64,000 nucleotides of DNA from Natrialbaceae archaeon Tc-Br11_E2g14 (GTDB lineage: Archaea > Halobacteriota > Halobacteria > Halobacteriales > Natrialbaceae), in contig LKND01000001.1 of the NCBI GenBank assembly GCA_001564275.1, forward strand, positions 37,325 through 101,324. The letters run 5' to 3'. The notes beneath the pieces were generated by a model. It was given only the letters and a program-made list of their open reading frames with translations, made no database searches and was not told the DNA's origin. Every line of letters begins with the position of its first letter. The first letter of the stretch is position 1. Both the position numbers and the translations under genes were made by a program. Of the stretch, positions 9,980-20,217 are shown piece after piece.

Positions 9980-10747
9980 ATGGATATCGGACTCACTGTT
10001 GGGGATTCACTGGACCGCCTCGAGCGGACCATCGACGGCTTCGACCTGGCGGAGTTCTCCATCGCCGAGGGTGCCGACCTCGAGGCGATCGATACGGATC
10101 GCCTCGAGGCGTCGTTGGCCACCGCAAGTGCCGACCTCTGCGTTCACCTGCCGTTCAAACAGGTCGTCGCCACGCCGGTCCCGGAGATTAACGAGGCGAT
10201 CGTCGAGTATCTGGCGCACCTTCTCGAATGGTCCGGTTCGGTCGAGGCAGAGAAAGCGGTCCTGCACGGAACGATCCGGAATCCACACGATACGGACCTC
10301 CGCCCGGTGTTCGCCGAGCAACTCGAGGCGATAGCGACCGCTGGGCAGGACGCTGGCGTCGAGGTGGTCGTCGAAAACGTGGGCCACCAGAAACGGGGGC
10401 TCCAATTGACCGTACTCGGCGACATCGCTCGGGAAACGGACACATCCGTCTGTTTCGACGTCGGCCACGCCTACATGGAGGACGGCGACGACGGTGTCGA
10501 ACGGTTCCTTTCGCGATACGGTGACCTCGTGTCCCACCTCCACGCCCACGACGTGCGAAGTCGTGGTGACACGCACATCCCGATCGGGGCTGGGGAGATC
10601 GACTACGACATTGTATCCACGCACCTGGCCGGTTTCGACGGGACCGTGGCTGTCGAGGTCTTCACCGACGACGTCTCACTGCTGCGTGATACGGCACGAC
10701 GGCTCGAAACACACCTCAATACGTCGAACGGCAATCAGCGGTTCTGA
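9980..10747 (+). CDS. Sugar phosphate isomerase/epimerase (xylose isomerase-like TIM barrel)
   Basis: 'VVVENVGHQKRG', 'CFDVGHAYMEDGD', 'LVSHLHAHDVRSRGDTHIPIGAGEIDY'. Confidence 0.85.
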   Translation: MDIGLTVGDSLDRLERTIDGFDLAEFSIAEGADLEAIDTDRLEASLATASADLCVHLPFKQVVATPVPEINEAIVEYLAHLLEWSGSVEAEKAVLHGTIRNPHDTDLRPVFAEQLEAIATAGQDAGVEVVVENVGHQKRGLQLTVLGDIARETDTSVCFDVGHAYMEDGDDGVERFLSRYGDLVSHLHAHDVRSRGDTHIPIGAGEIDYDIVSTHLAGFDGTVAVEVFTDDVSLLRDTARRLETHLNTSNGNQRF

Positions 10748-11104
10748 CCCTCGGGCCCCAGATGCTCGGGAGGCGACCGAAGCGAGCAACGACCCAGTGA
10801 CTCACACCCTGGTCGCCGAGAGAGCCGCGATCAGCGGTGCAACGACGTGTAGGTGGTACTGTACCCGATCGACGTCGACGAACACCTCGAAAGCGGTCAC
10901 GAGTGGCAACCACAATCCGACCACTCCGGTGGGGTGGCTGTCCACCACGCCACGTCGATGAACTGCACTGGTCATGCTTGCACCGGTCGGTGGCGAGGTG
11001 CCCGAACCGCTGACACTCGAAGCGGCAGGTGAGGAGTTCCTCGATACCGTCGGTGGCATCGAGCTCGCAGTGGCACCCATCACCCGGTACCTGTGAGTGA
11101 CGAA

Positions 11105-11890
11105 CTACTCGAGGACGTTCTCGAGTCCCGCCGCCGGATAGCCGACGACGGTCGTCGCGCCCGCCTCGTGAAGGACCTCGACCTGGTCGCTGACGGCGCG
11201 TTCGGTGCCCACGAGGGCGTAGTCCTCGGCGGCAGCGAGGAGGACCTCACGGGCCCGGCCTGTGGCCGAGGCGTCAGTGGCCGCAGCGTCGGGCAGTGCC
11301 GAGGCCACCGGCTGGCGACGAGCGACGTAGTCGCCGACGGCCTCGAGGATGGTATCCTCGTCCTCACTGCACACTGTGGGGGCGTAAACGGCGACGTCGC
11401 CGTCGAAGCCCGCGGCCCGTATCGCGGCCAGCTCTCGCGGGGTGGTTCGCGAGAGGAGGTCGTACTGGGTCGCTCCCGTCGCCATCGCGATTCGTTCGAC
11501 GCTTTCGGTGCCGACCCAGGCGTCAGCGAGCCCCTCGAGGGCGGCCCCCAGACGGGGTGCCACCGCACGGGCACGCTCGTCCTCGGTCAGGTACGCGGGG
11601 TGGCCCGCGACCAGGACCCGACCGACGGTTTCCGGGAGCGCCTCGAGCAACGAATCGTCACCGAGGGGGTCGAAGCCGTCGGCTCTGACAGGGGTCGTCA
11701 GGCGTATGTCCACCTCCGAAGCGAGTGCCTCGAGGACCTCGGCCGCCGGCAAGGACTCCCGACCTTCGTAGTCGATCGCGACCGTGTCGATAGCCAACTC
11801 GGCGGCTCGTTCGACGTCACACTCGGTCGGTTTGAGCGCCACGGCGTCGAGACCGGCACGCTCGAGGCTACTTGCCGTGCTGGTCAACAC
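11105..11890 (-). CDS. Conserved haloarchaeal protein with luciferase-like/TIM-barrel C-terminus
   Basis: 261-aa ORF; 'YALVGTERAVSDQVEVLHEAGATTVVGYPAAGLENVLE' resembles the end of LLM/F420 oxidoreductase folds. Confidence 0.65.
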   Translation of the reverse strand: MLTSTASSLERAGLDAVALKPTECDVERAAELAIDTVAIDYEGRESLPAAEVLEALASEVDIRLTTPVRADGFDPLGDDSLLEALPETVGRVLVAGHPAYLTEDERARAVAPRLGAALEGLADAWVGTESVERIAMATGATQYDLLSRTTPRELAAIRAAGFDGDVAVYAPTVCSEDEDTILEAVGDYVARRQPVASALPDAAATDASATGRAREVLLAAAEDYALVGTERAVSDQVEVLHEAGATTVVGYPAAGLENVLE

Positions 11891-12072
11891 GAGCGATCAC
11901 CCAGGTGATAAGCGATACAATTAGAACCCACGCGGAACTCGATCCATCGTCTGTGCGACCATGTACCTCCGACTGAGCGAGCCATGGTCAAAAGGTTGGC
12001 GTTCGACGCAAGTCGGGTCATCTCCGTCCGGAAGGGGAAGACAAATAGCCGATCCGTCCCAACCCTCGAGCA

Positions 12073-12681
12073 ATGTCGACCGTCTCCGTGAAACGCGGGC
12101 TCAAAGACAACACCCTCGAGGCCACCATCGCGCTCTCGATCGTCGGGTACGCGCTGGTGATCGGAACGTTCGTACTGGATTTGCCGATCTATCCAGAGTT
12201 GAGCGAGCCACAGGTGAACGTCTTCTCACACGCGATCGCGCTCATCAATCTCGCGACGACGATCTGTCTCGCGACTGGCTGGTATTTCATCCGCGCCGGC
12301 CAGGTCGATCGCCATCGGAAGGCGATGACTGCTTCTTTCGGCCTCATACTCCTGTTCCTCGTGGTCTACCTCACCAGAGTGGGTGGCGGGGAGGGGACGA
12401 AAGTGTTCGTCGGTCCAGAACTCGTGACGACGGCCTACCAGATCATGCTGGGGATCCACATCCTGTTGTCGATCCTGGCCGTCCCGCTGGTTCTCTATGC
12501 ATTTTTGCTCGGGATCACGCGGACACCTCACGAGTTACGCCAGTCGAATCACGCACGCGTCGGTCGTGTCGCCGCCGGCACCTGGCTCCTGAGTCTCGTG
12601 TTGGGTGTCGTCACCTACCTCATGCTCGATCACATTTACGCCTACGAGTTCGGGATGGTCCTCCTCATCGCCCTCGGCTGA
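12073..12681 (+). CDS. DUF420-family membrane protein
   Basis: Multiple TM segments; 'YFIRAGQVDRHRKAMTASFGLILLFLVVYLTRV…GIHILLSILAVPLVLYAFLLG…HARVGRVAAGTWLLSLVLGVVTYLML'. Confidence 0.85.
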   Translation: MSTVSVKRGLKDNTLEATIALSIVGYALVIGTFVLDLPIYPELSEPQVNVFSHAIALINLATTICLATGWYFIRAGQVDRHRKAMTASFGLILLFLVVYLTRVGGGEGTKVFVGPELVTTAYQIMLGIHILLSILAVPLVLYAFLLGITRTPHELRQSNHARVGRVAAGTWLLSLVLGVVTYLMLDHIYAYEFGMVLLIALG

Positions 12682-12748
12682 GGTGCCCGGGAATCGACCA
12701 AATCAGGATCGCCATCGGCTTTTTGTGGACCCGTGGTGAACCACCGCC

Positions 12749-13204
12749 ATGAACATTCGGGGCTCGCTCTCCCGTGTCGCCATCGACGACTACCTCGCGG
12801 ATGCCCGAATCCCCATTCGACTGTCCTGTCGAACCCCGGCGGGTCGCCTATGGATGCTCTCACTGTGGTTCCTCTGGGACGCCGAGGAAACGTGTTTTCG
12901 CTGCGCAACCGCCGCTGATGCCGACGTGGTTGCCTACCTCGAGCACGACGACGGCGTGGCCTTCGAGGTCTCCGACAACGAACCACCGTACATCGGCGTC
13001 CGCGGTTCGGGGACGGCGACGGTTCGTCCAGATGAGGAGAAAGCACGACTCCGTGGACTGCTCGAGCGGTATCTCGGCGGGACCGACTCGGCGCTCGCAA
13101 CGCGGTTGCTCGACCCCGACCGTGAGGAGGTCGAACTGGTGATCGAACCGGAGGTCGTCTTCGGCTGGGATTACGGCGACCGGATGGCGGATGCGTCGGG
13201 TTGA
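12749..13204 (+). CDS. PPOX-fold (pyridoxamine 5'-phosphate oxidase-like) protein
   Basis: 'RIPIRLSCRTPAGRLWMLSLWFLWDAEETCFRCATAADADVVAYLEHDDGVAFEVSDNEPPYIGVRGSGTA'. Confidence 0.82.
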   Translation: MNIRGSLSRVAIDDYLADARIPIRLSCRTPAGRLWMLSLWFLWDAEETCFRCATAADADVVAYLEHDDGVAFEVSDNEPPYIGVRGSGTATVRPDEEKARLRGLLERYLGGTDSALATRLLDPDREEVELVIEPEVVFGWDYGDRMADASG

Positions 13205-13229
13205 GTCCCTTGGGGTCGGTTCCTGGCGG

Positions 13230-14009
13230 TCAATCCGTCCGGGGAATCGAGCGCGCCCCGAGAGCGAAGGTTACCACCGCGAGGACGGCGAGGACGGCAA
13301 GGTTCGACACGAGGGGATCGACACCGGCGATGCCCGAAACGCCGCTTTCGGCTCCGGGATTCGTCGCCGCTCGGACGCCTCGAGCGAAGTACGTGAGCGG
13401 CGAGAGGTTCACCAGCGGGCCGAACCAGCCGGGCAGTTGCTCGAGGGCGATGAACGTCTCCGAGAGGAAAAGCAGCGGGAGGCCGATGGCGTTGCTGGCA
13501 GCAACCGCACCATCTCGCGAATCGGTGTAGCTGCCGAGCATGGCACCGATGCCACAGAAGCAACCGACACCGATCAGGATGTACGGAACGAGCCAGGGTG
13601 AGTAGGTGATCTCGGCCCCGGTCAGGACCACGACGAGCACGAGAATCAACAGACTCGCGAGGCCGATGATGACCGCGTTGACGACGGTCTGGGCGAAGAG
13701 CCACTCGACCCGGGACAGCGGCGTGGTCGCGAGTTTTTCGAACCGGTTGTCCTCGCGGTGGCGAGCGACCTCACTTCCCAGCCGAGAAAACGGCGTGAAG
13801 AGGACGACGACGGCGAGGTAGCCAGGCACGTAGTACGCCGCCGGTTCGGCGAACAGTCCCTCACCGGTAGGATCTGTGCGCACGAGTGCCCCGAAAATGA
13901 CGATCAGGATCACGGGGAAGAAGAACGTGAAGAAGACGGCCGTCCGTCGGCGCACGAACGACCGCCAGTCGGCACCGATTTCGGCCTGGAGGCGGTCGAA
14001 GCGGGTCAT
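13230..14009 (-). CDS. ABC-2 type transporter permease
   Basis: Six-TM permease, 'RRTAVFFTFFFPVILIVIFGALV'; ATGA overlap with upstream ATPase gene. Confidence 0.9.
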   Translation of the reverse strand: MTRFDRLQAEIGADWRSFVRRRTAVFFTFFFPVILIVIFGALVRTDPTGEGLFAEPAAYYVPGYLAVVVLFTPFSRLGSEVARHREDNRFEKLATTPLSRVEWLFAQTVVNAVIIGLASLLILVLVVVLTGAEITYSPWLVPYILIGVGCFCGIGAMLGSYTDSRDGAVAASNAIGLPLLFLSETFIALEQLPGWFGPLVNLSPLTYFARGVRAATNPGAESGVSGIAGVDPLVSNLAVLAVLAVVTFALGARSIPRTD

Positions 14010-15118
14010 TGGGGCCTATCCCCTCCATCGTGGCGATCGGTACTGTTGGAGCCGGTCACGACCTCGTCTCCGCCGCCACCGCCCCCGTCGCCCCGGTCTT
14101 CGGGCCGCCCGCCGTCAGCCAGTTCCTCGAGTGACCGTGACTGCTGGGTCGCCAGTCGACGGTGATCGCGTTCGACGTCGCTCGCGAGCGCCAGATAGAC
14201 GTCCTCGAGCCCCGGCTGGGTCCACTCGAGACCCGCGTAGTCGACGGCCACGCTCTCGAGGTGGGCGACTACGTCGCCGATGTCCGTCGGCGCAACGTCT
14301 GCAACCGTCACCGACCCGCGACCCGTGGAGACGGCGTAGCCAGCCGTCTCGAGGGTATCGACGGCAGTGGGTTCGGTGTCGTCGCCATCGAGGGAGACGA
14401 CGAGGCGGTTCGAGCCGCCGTGTTCGGCAACCAATCGAGCCGGTGGTCCACTGGCGACCAGTTCCCCGCCCGCGAGCAGGCCGACGCGGTCGGCCAGGCG
14501 TTCGGCCTCGGCCATGTCGTGGGTGGTCAGAAGGATCGTCGTCCCTCCGGCAGCGAGGGCCTCGAGCAACCCCCAGACCGTTCGCCGACCCGCCGGGTCG
14601 ATACCGGTTGTCGGCTCGTCGACGACCAACACCTCGGGATCGTTGACCAGCGCTGCCCCGACGCAAACCCGCCGTTGTTGCCCGCCCGAGAGATGCTCGT
14701 ACCAGGTGTCGGCCGCATCGGTCAGGCCAACGTCGGCCAGCACCCCCCTGGAGTCCCGCGGGTCGTCGTACAGGCCCGCGTAGTACTCGAGCAGTTCGGC
14801 GGCGGTGAGCCGGGCCGGTGGTGCGAAGTTCTGGGGGAGGACGGCCACCCGATTTCGATCGACGGCTGTGGGGGCGGTCTCCAGAATCCGAACGACGCCG
14901 GCGTCCGGAGTCGTCGTGCCGGTGACGGCACGTACGAGCGTTGTCTTGCCCGCTCCGTTCGGGCCAATCAACCCGTAGACCTCACCGTGTTCGACCGATA
15001 GCGACACTCCCGCGAGGGCGACGGTGTTGCCGTACCGCTTTTCGACGCCCTCGACGGTGATCACCGCCTGGTCGCCGTCGTCGGTCTCCGCCCGAGCGAC
15101 CGTCCCGTCGCGTGCCAT
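14006..15118 (-). CDS. ABC transporter ATP-binding protein
   Basis: Walker A 'GPNGAGKTTL', signature 'LSGGQQRRV', Walker B 'VLVVDEPTTGIDP'. Confidence 0.95.
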   Translation of the reverse strand: MARDGTVARAETDDGDQAVITVEGVEKRYGNTVALAGVSLSVEHGEVYGLIGPNGAGKTTLVRAVTGTTTPDAGVVRILETAPTAVDRNRVAVLPQNFAPPARLTAAELLEYYAGLYDDPRDSRGVLADVGLTDAADTWYEHLSGGQQRRVCVGAALVNDPEVLVVDEPTTGIDPAGRRTVWGLLEALAAGGTTILLTTHDMAEAERLADRVGLLAGGELVASGPPARLVAEHGGSNRLVVSLDGDDTEPTAVDTLETAGYAVSTGRGSVTVADVAPTDIGDVVAHLESVAVDYAGLEWTQPGLEDVYLALASDVERDHRRLATQQSRSLEELADGGRPEDRGDGGGGGGDEVVTGSNSTDRHDGGDRPQ

Positions 15119-15192
15119 GGGCGACCCTATCGGGTGGTTGGGGGTAAACGGTTCGATTCCGGTGGCGAGTGTGGAATCCCGACGATGGCCAG

Positions 15193-17562
15193 TTATCGGA
15201 TCGAATCGAGCAAAAGCTGCTGTTCGACGCGTTTGACCTCGTGTTGGACGTCACGAACGGCGTCGATGTTCGCGGAGATCGAACTCACGCCGGCATTGAC
15301 GAGGAACTGGACCATCTCGGGTTTCGAGCCAGCCTGTCCGCAGATGCTGGTGTCCACGTCGTGTTCACGGCAGGTCTCGATGACGTCGCCGATGAGCGAG
15401 AGGACGGCCGGGTGGAGTTCGTCGAACCGATCGGCGACGTTTCCGTTGTTTCGGTCGACGGCGAGTGTATACTGGGTCAGGTCGTTCGTGCCGAAAGAGG
15501 CGAAATCGATGCCGGTCTCGGCCATCTCGCCCACCGAAAGTGCGGAGGCTGGCGTTTCGATCATGACGCCCCACTTGCGCTTTACCGGGTCGATGCCGGC
15601 CTTTTCCATCTCCGCTTTGGCTCGGTACACGTCCTCGGCGTCGTTGACCAGCGGGAACATGATCTCGACGTTGTCATAGCCCATGTCGTACAGCCGGCGG
15701 AACGCCTCGAGTTCGTACGCGAACACGTCCGGGCGGTCGAGGCTTCGCCGGATTCCCCGGTAGCCGAGCATCGGGTTGTGTTCGATGGGTTCGCTCTCGC
15801 CACCCTCGAGGTCGCGGAACTCGTCGGTGGGCGCGTCGAGCGTGCGGACCCGCACGGGGCGTGGGTAGAACTCGTCAGCGACTGTTCGAATGCCCTCGAT
15901 GAGTTCCCCGACGTAGGCGTTTTCGCTCTCGTCCTCGATGAACTTCGCCGGGGTCTTCCCCAGCGAGAGGATCATGTGCTCGATCCGGAGCAGGCCCACG
16001 CCGTCGGCCCCCGTCGCCGCTGCACGCTGGGCTGCCTCGGGAATCGAGACGTTGACTTTCACCTCGGTCGCGGTCATGGGCTTGACCGGCGACTGGGGGC
16101 GCACCTCCTCGACGGGTTCGCGCTGGCGTTCCGCCCCTGCGGCTCCCTCGAAGATGGTGCCCTTGTCGCCGTCGATGGTTATCAGCAGGTCGTCCTCGAG
16201 AACGGTACTCGCGTTCTGGGTCCCGACGACGGCCGGGACGCCGAGCTCCCGGGAGACGATCGCGGCGTGGCTGGTCATCCCGCCCTCGTCGGTGACGATG
16301 CCCGCGGCACGTTTCATCGCGGGCACCATATCGGGCGTCGTCATCTCGGTCACGATGATGTCGCCTGTGCCGACCTTGTCGAGTTCGTCGAGTTTCCGGA
16401 TGATACGGACCGCGCCGCTGGCCTTTCCAGGGCTCGAGCCAAGGCCATCGACCAGCAACTCGCCGGATCCTGAACCGGACCCCGACGACTCACTCGATCT
16501 TGAGGTGCTGTCGCCGTCGGTTCCTCCGGCGTCGACATGGGTGCCGCTCCCGTCTGTCACTCCAGAATCAAGGCCGCCCTGGCTTCCGAGAGTCGGTCCG
16601 GCCGCTTCGGGATCGAACCCATCGTCGATCGTCGTGATCGGGCGGGACTGCAGCATGAACACCTCGTCGTCGACCATCGCCCACTCGACGTCCTGTGGGG
16701 TGTCGTAGTGAGCCTCGACGTGTTCGCCGAGTTCGACCAGTCGGTCGATCGCCTCGTCCGAAAGCACGCGTCGGTCGCGGTGGTCGTCTGGTACGGGTCG
16801 CTCGACGGTCTCACCGGATTCCTCGTCACGAACGCACATCACCTTCTTTGTCGCGATCGTGACGTCGATCGAGCCGTCCTCCCGGGAGACGACGTAATTG
16901 TCGGGCGAGACGGCCCCCGAGACGACGGCCTCCCCGAGCCCCCACGCGGCCTCGATGATCATGGTTGGTTCGCCCGTCGAGGGATGACTCGTGAACATCA
17001 CACCCGAGCGGTCGGCGTCGACCATCTGCTGGACGACGACGGCGATGTTGACGGCCGAATGATCGAATCCCTGTTCCTGCCGGTAGTAGATCGCTCGCTG
17101 GGTGAAAAGCGAGGCCCAACACCGGCGGACGCGCTCGAGGAGGTCCGCCTCGGTGATGTTCAGGAACGTCTCCTGTTGGCCGGCGAAGGAGGCGTCTGGG
17201 AGGTCCTCTGCCGTCGCGGAGGATCTGACGGCGACGAACGCTTCACCGCTCCCGATTGAACGATACGCCTCGAGAACCTCCTCTCGAAGGTGGTCGGGAA
17301 ACGGCGTTTCCACGATTGCCCGCTGTGCACCCTCAGCGGCCGCCGCCAGGGCCCTCGAATCCTCGACATCGACGTCGACGAGCTCCATCAGCTCCTCGTC
17401 GATGCCGGCGTCCTCGATGAATCGTCGGTAGGTCCCCGCGGTGACAACGAATCCCGGTGGGACCGGCAACCCGGCACCCGTGAGTTCCCCGAGGGAGGCT
17501 CCCTTGCCGCCGACGGTCTCGACATCGTCGGCGCTGATCTCGTCCAGCCAGAGTACTGCCAT
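15193..17562 (-). CDS. ppsA: Phosphoenolpyruvate synthase
   Basis: 'VGGKGASLGELTGAGLPVPPGFVVTAGTY', phosphohistidine region 'GGMTSHAAIVSRELGVPAVVG', 'CGQAGSKPEMVQFLV'; start ATG 17562. Confidence 0.95.
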   Translation of the reverse strand: MAVLWLDEISADDVETVGGKGASLGELTGAGLPVPPGFVVTAGTYRRFIEDAGIDEELMELVDVDVEDSRALAAAAEGAQRAIVETPFPDHLREEVLEAYRSIGSGEAFVAVRSSATAEDLPDASFAGQQETFLNITEADLLERVRRCWASLFTQRAIYYRQEQGFDHSAVNIAVVVQQMVDADRSGVMFTSHPSTGEPTMIIEAAWGLGEAVVSGAVSPDNYVVSREDGSIDVTIATKKVMCVRDEESGETVERPVPDDHRDRRVLSDEAIDRLVELGEHVEAHYDTPQDVEWAMVDDEVFMLQSRPITTIDDGFDPEAAGPTLGSQGGLDSGVTDGSGTHVDAGGTDGDSTSRSSESSGSGSGSGELLVDGLGSSPGKASGAVRIIRKLDELDKVGTGDIIVTEMTTPDMVPAMKRAAGIVTDEGGMTSHAAIVSRELGVPAVVGTQNASTVLEDDLLITIDGDKGTIFEGAAGAERQREPVEEVRPQSPVKPMTATEVKVNVSIPEAAQRAAATGADGVGLLRIEHMILSLGKTPAKFIEDESENAYVGELIEGIRTVADEFYPRPVRVRTLDAPTDEFRDLEGGESEPIEHNPMLGYRGIRRSLDRPDVFAYELEAFRRLYDMGYDNVEIMFPLVNDAEDVYRAKAEMEKAGIDPVKRKWGVMIETPASALSVGEMAETGIDFASFGTNDLTQYTLAVDRNNGNVADRFDELHPAVLSLIGDVIETCREHDVDTSICGQAGSKPEMVQFLVNAGVSSISANIDAVRDVQHEVKRVEQQLLLDSIR

Positions 17563-17889
17563 CTGTATCGGAATGGACGCCGTATCCAATAAAGAAGGTT
17601 CCGAACGATCGTGAAAATTACCAACTCGAGATCGAATGAGTTTCTCCGCGAGTGGCAAGCGTTTCCGGCACGGTTTCGCGGGCCACAGAGCAGTTGGTCG
17701 ACGTTCGTTCGGACGATCGACACTGTGCCGTCCCCGTGATCGAGGGGAGTTGAACCGACTCGTCGAAACGTCACCGAGCCGGACTCCGAGGAACACGGGA
17801 GGCCATGTCAGGATGGTCGTGGTTTGGCCTTCTCGAGACTGGGTCGAGGATCCCAACCACCTATACTCCTCGAGTGACAGGATAGCCGT

Positions 17890-18549
17890 ATGGAAGACGC
17901 GAGTGCGTTCAAGCGAGCGCTGGTGTATCGGGCCATCGTGATCGGCTCGTTTCTCGGCGGACTGGTGGTGATTGCCACCGGCGTCGTCGCCGGGATCGGG
18001 GGCGATCTGTGGACCCTCGTGAGCAATCCGATGGATGCAGGAACCGTTCTGGCCGAGGCGAACCTGGTCCTCGTCGGCGTGTTCGTCGTCATTGGGGTGC
18101 TCGTCTGGCAGGTCGGCAAGGCTTACGCGTTGTTTTACACGCTGGCGCCTGCTGCCGGTGCCGAGGCAGCGACCCAGTTCGACAGGGAGGCCCTTCGAAG
18201 CGAACTGCTCGAGGGGCTGAACGATCACCTCGGCCAACTCGAGGAGGACGTCCTCGAGACGCGACGGGGGGTACAGGAACTCAAGCGCGCCGAACACGCA
18301 GCGGCGTTCGACGAATCCGAGGTCTCGGAATCCGCCTCGCTCGAGGCTGGGTCATCGACCGGTGGAGTGGTCGGCCGGCGACCCCTGGATCGGACGGACG
18401 CCAGCGAGACGACGTCACCAGCCACCGACGGCGCCGAGGAGTCGGAGGTCAGCCACTCCGACCGATCGGAGCACCAGGGCGAAACCGGTAGTCAGTCAGG
18501 AGCCCAGGGCCGTCAACAGTCTACTGACAGTGAGGATCCCCTCGCCTGA
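17890..18549 (+). CDS. Haloarchaeal membrane protein with C-terminal coiled coil and disordered tail
   Basis: Two TM helices followed by 'EALRSELLEGLNDHLGQLEEDVLETRRGVQELKRAEHAAAF' and an acidic Ser/Thr tail. Confidence 0.7.
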   Translation: MEDASAFKRALVYRAIVIGSFLGGLVVIATGVVAGIGGDLWTLVSNPMDAGTVLAEANLVLVGVFVVIGVLVWQVGKAYALFYTLAPAAGAEAATQFDREALRSELLEGLNDHLGQLEEDVLETRRGVQELKRAEHAAAFDESEVSESASLEAGSSTGGVVGRRPLDRTDASETTSPATDGAEESEVSHSDRSEHQGETGSQSGAQGRQQSTDSEDPLA

Positions 18550-18570
18550 GTGACCTCCCAGTCCTTCGGA

Positions 18571-19479
18571 TTAGACCTCGAGAATATCGTCATCAGGCGC
18601 TGGGGGTACTACGATGGTGCCCTCGAGTGAGCCCACCGCCCGTCCCCCCACACGAACGGCCGCGCCGTCGACTCGAACCCGAACGAGCCCCGGTCGTTCG
18701 AGGTAGTGGCCCTGCTCGAGGCGGAGTTCCTCGGGGAACGGATCGAAGGCCCCGTATCGCTCGAGATAGGCACCGACAGCCCCGCTCGCCGTTCCAGTCA
18801 CGGGATCCTCGGGGACGCCCGCACCGGGGGCGAACATCCGTGCATGGAGCGTCGAGTCGCCCTCGAGGGTGTCGAACGTAAACAGGTAGACGCCGGCGGC
18901 GTCGACTCGGTCCGTCAGCGCCTCGACGGCTGCCATATCCGGCTGGGCGTTTCCCACGTCCGAGAGATAGGTGATCGGGACGACCAGGAAGGGCAAGCCT
19001 GTCGAGGACACGGCCAGGGGGAGGTCGGCCGAGGCGCCCTCCAGCGCCTCCCGTTCGACCCCGAGTGCGTCAGCGACCGTGCCGTATTCCACCTCTACAG
19101 CATCGATGGTCGGCGCGTCCTGGGTCATCCAGACCGTCCCGTCCTCGTCGACCCTGCATTCGAGCACCCCTACGTTTGTCTCGAACGTGGTCGTCCCTGT
19201 ACTCAGGACCCCCTCTTCGTGGAGCACGCCGAAGGACGCGACGGTCGCATGCCCACAGAGGTCGACCTCCTGACTCGGTGTAAAGTACCGAATCCGCCAG
19301 TCGGCCTCCGAATCGGGCTCGGACTGGAGGAAGGCCGTCTCGCTCACGGCCATCTCTCTTGCGATGGCCTGCAGCTGTTCGTCCTCGAGGCCGTCTGCGT
19401 CCGGCACGACGCCGGCCGGGTTGCCAGCGAGCGGTTCGTCGGTGAAGGCGTCCACCTGCAACACCCGCGTCTCGTCCAT
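18571..19479 (-). CDS. PhzF family isomerase
   Basis: 'VLQVDAFTDEPLAGNPAGVVPDADGL', 'LCGHATVASFGVL', 'EDPVTGTASGAVGAYL'. Confidence 0.93.
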   Translation of the reverse strand: MDETRVLQVDAFTDEPLAGNPAGVVPDADGLEDEQLQAIAREMAVSETAFLQSEPDSEADWRIRYFTPSQEVDLCGHATVASFGVLHEEGVLSTGTTTFETNVGVLECRVDEDGTVWMTQDAPTIDAVEVEYGTVADALGVEREALEGASADLPLAVSSTGLPFLVVPITYLSDVGNAQPDMAAVEALTDRVDAAGVYLFTFDTLEGDSTLHARMFAPGAGVPEDPVTGTASGAVGAYLERYGAFDPFPEELRLEQGHYLERPGLVRVRVDGAAVRVGGRAVGSLEGTIVVPPAPDDDILEV

Positions 19480-19688
19480 GCTCGAGGCTGGGGTCGGCCG
19501 GGGACATCAATCCACCGCCAGGAAACCCGGCCTCGTCGGTTCGTTCCATCGACTCTGGTCAGTCGACACCCCGATGTCGGGTGTCGACGGACGCCACGCG
19601 ACCTATCGTGGGCTGTCACGCCCACCTCGAGGTGTCGACCGTGGGGCAACGTTATTGTCGCTGGAGGGTGTATGTGTCATGATACCGC

Positions 19689-20201
19689 ATGTATGATCGA
19701 ATCCTCGTCCCGACGGACGGCTCCGAACAGGGCGAGCGCGCGGTCGAACACGCCTTCGAGGTGGCGCGGGTGCACGGGGCGGCGGTTCGGGCGATCTACG
19801 TCGTGAACGCCGCGAACTACGGGGGCCTTCCCATGGAGACCGCCTGGGATGGGATCAGCGACGCCCTTCGCGAGGAGGGGCAGGCGGCAGTCGACCGCGT
19901 GGTTGAACTGGCTCCCGACGACATCACGGTCGAAACCGCGGTGCTCGAGGGATCGCCGAGTCGCGCCATCGTTGCCGAGGCCCAACCCGAAACCTGTGAC
20001 CTGGTGGTAATGGGGACACACGGTCGCGGTGGCATCGACCGACTCCTCCTGGGCAGCGTGGCCGAGCGCGTCGTGCGACGAGCGGGTGTTCCCGTCCTGA
20101 CTGTCCGGGTCGACGGTTCCGTGCCCGCACCCGGGGAGCGTAGCGCGGAATCCGAATCCGAGAGCACCGCCGAACAGAACGCTCAGGCGACGGTCGAATA
20201 G
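19689..20201 (+). CDS. Universal stress protein (UspA family)
   Basis: 'MYDRILVPTDGSEQGERAVEHAF…VMGTHGRGGIDRLLLGSVAERVVRRAGVPVLTVR'. Confidence 0.93.
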   Translation: MYDRILVPTDGSEQGERAVEHAFEVARVHGAAVRAIYVVNAANYGGLPMETAWDGISDALREEGQAAVDRVVELAPDDITVETAVLEGSPSRAIVAEAQPETCDLVVMGTHGRGGIDRLLLGSVAERVVRRAGVPVLTVRVDGSVPAPGERSAESESESTAEQNAQATVE

Positions 20202-20217
20202 AACCAGCCCACACCGC

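Noticed and set aside
15169-16473. 434-aa plus-strand ORF opposite ppsA
   Set aside because: Mirror-frame ORF in high-GC DNA; the minus-strand PpsA carries clear catalytic motifs
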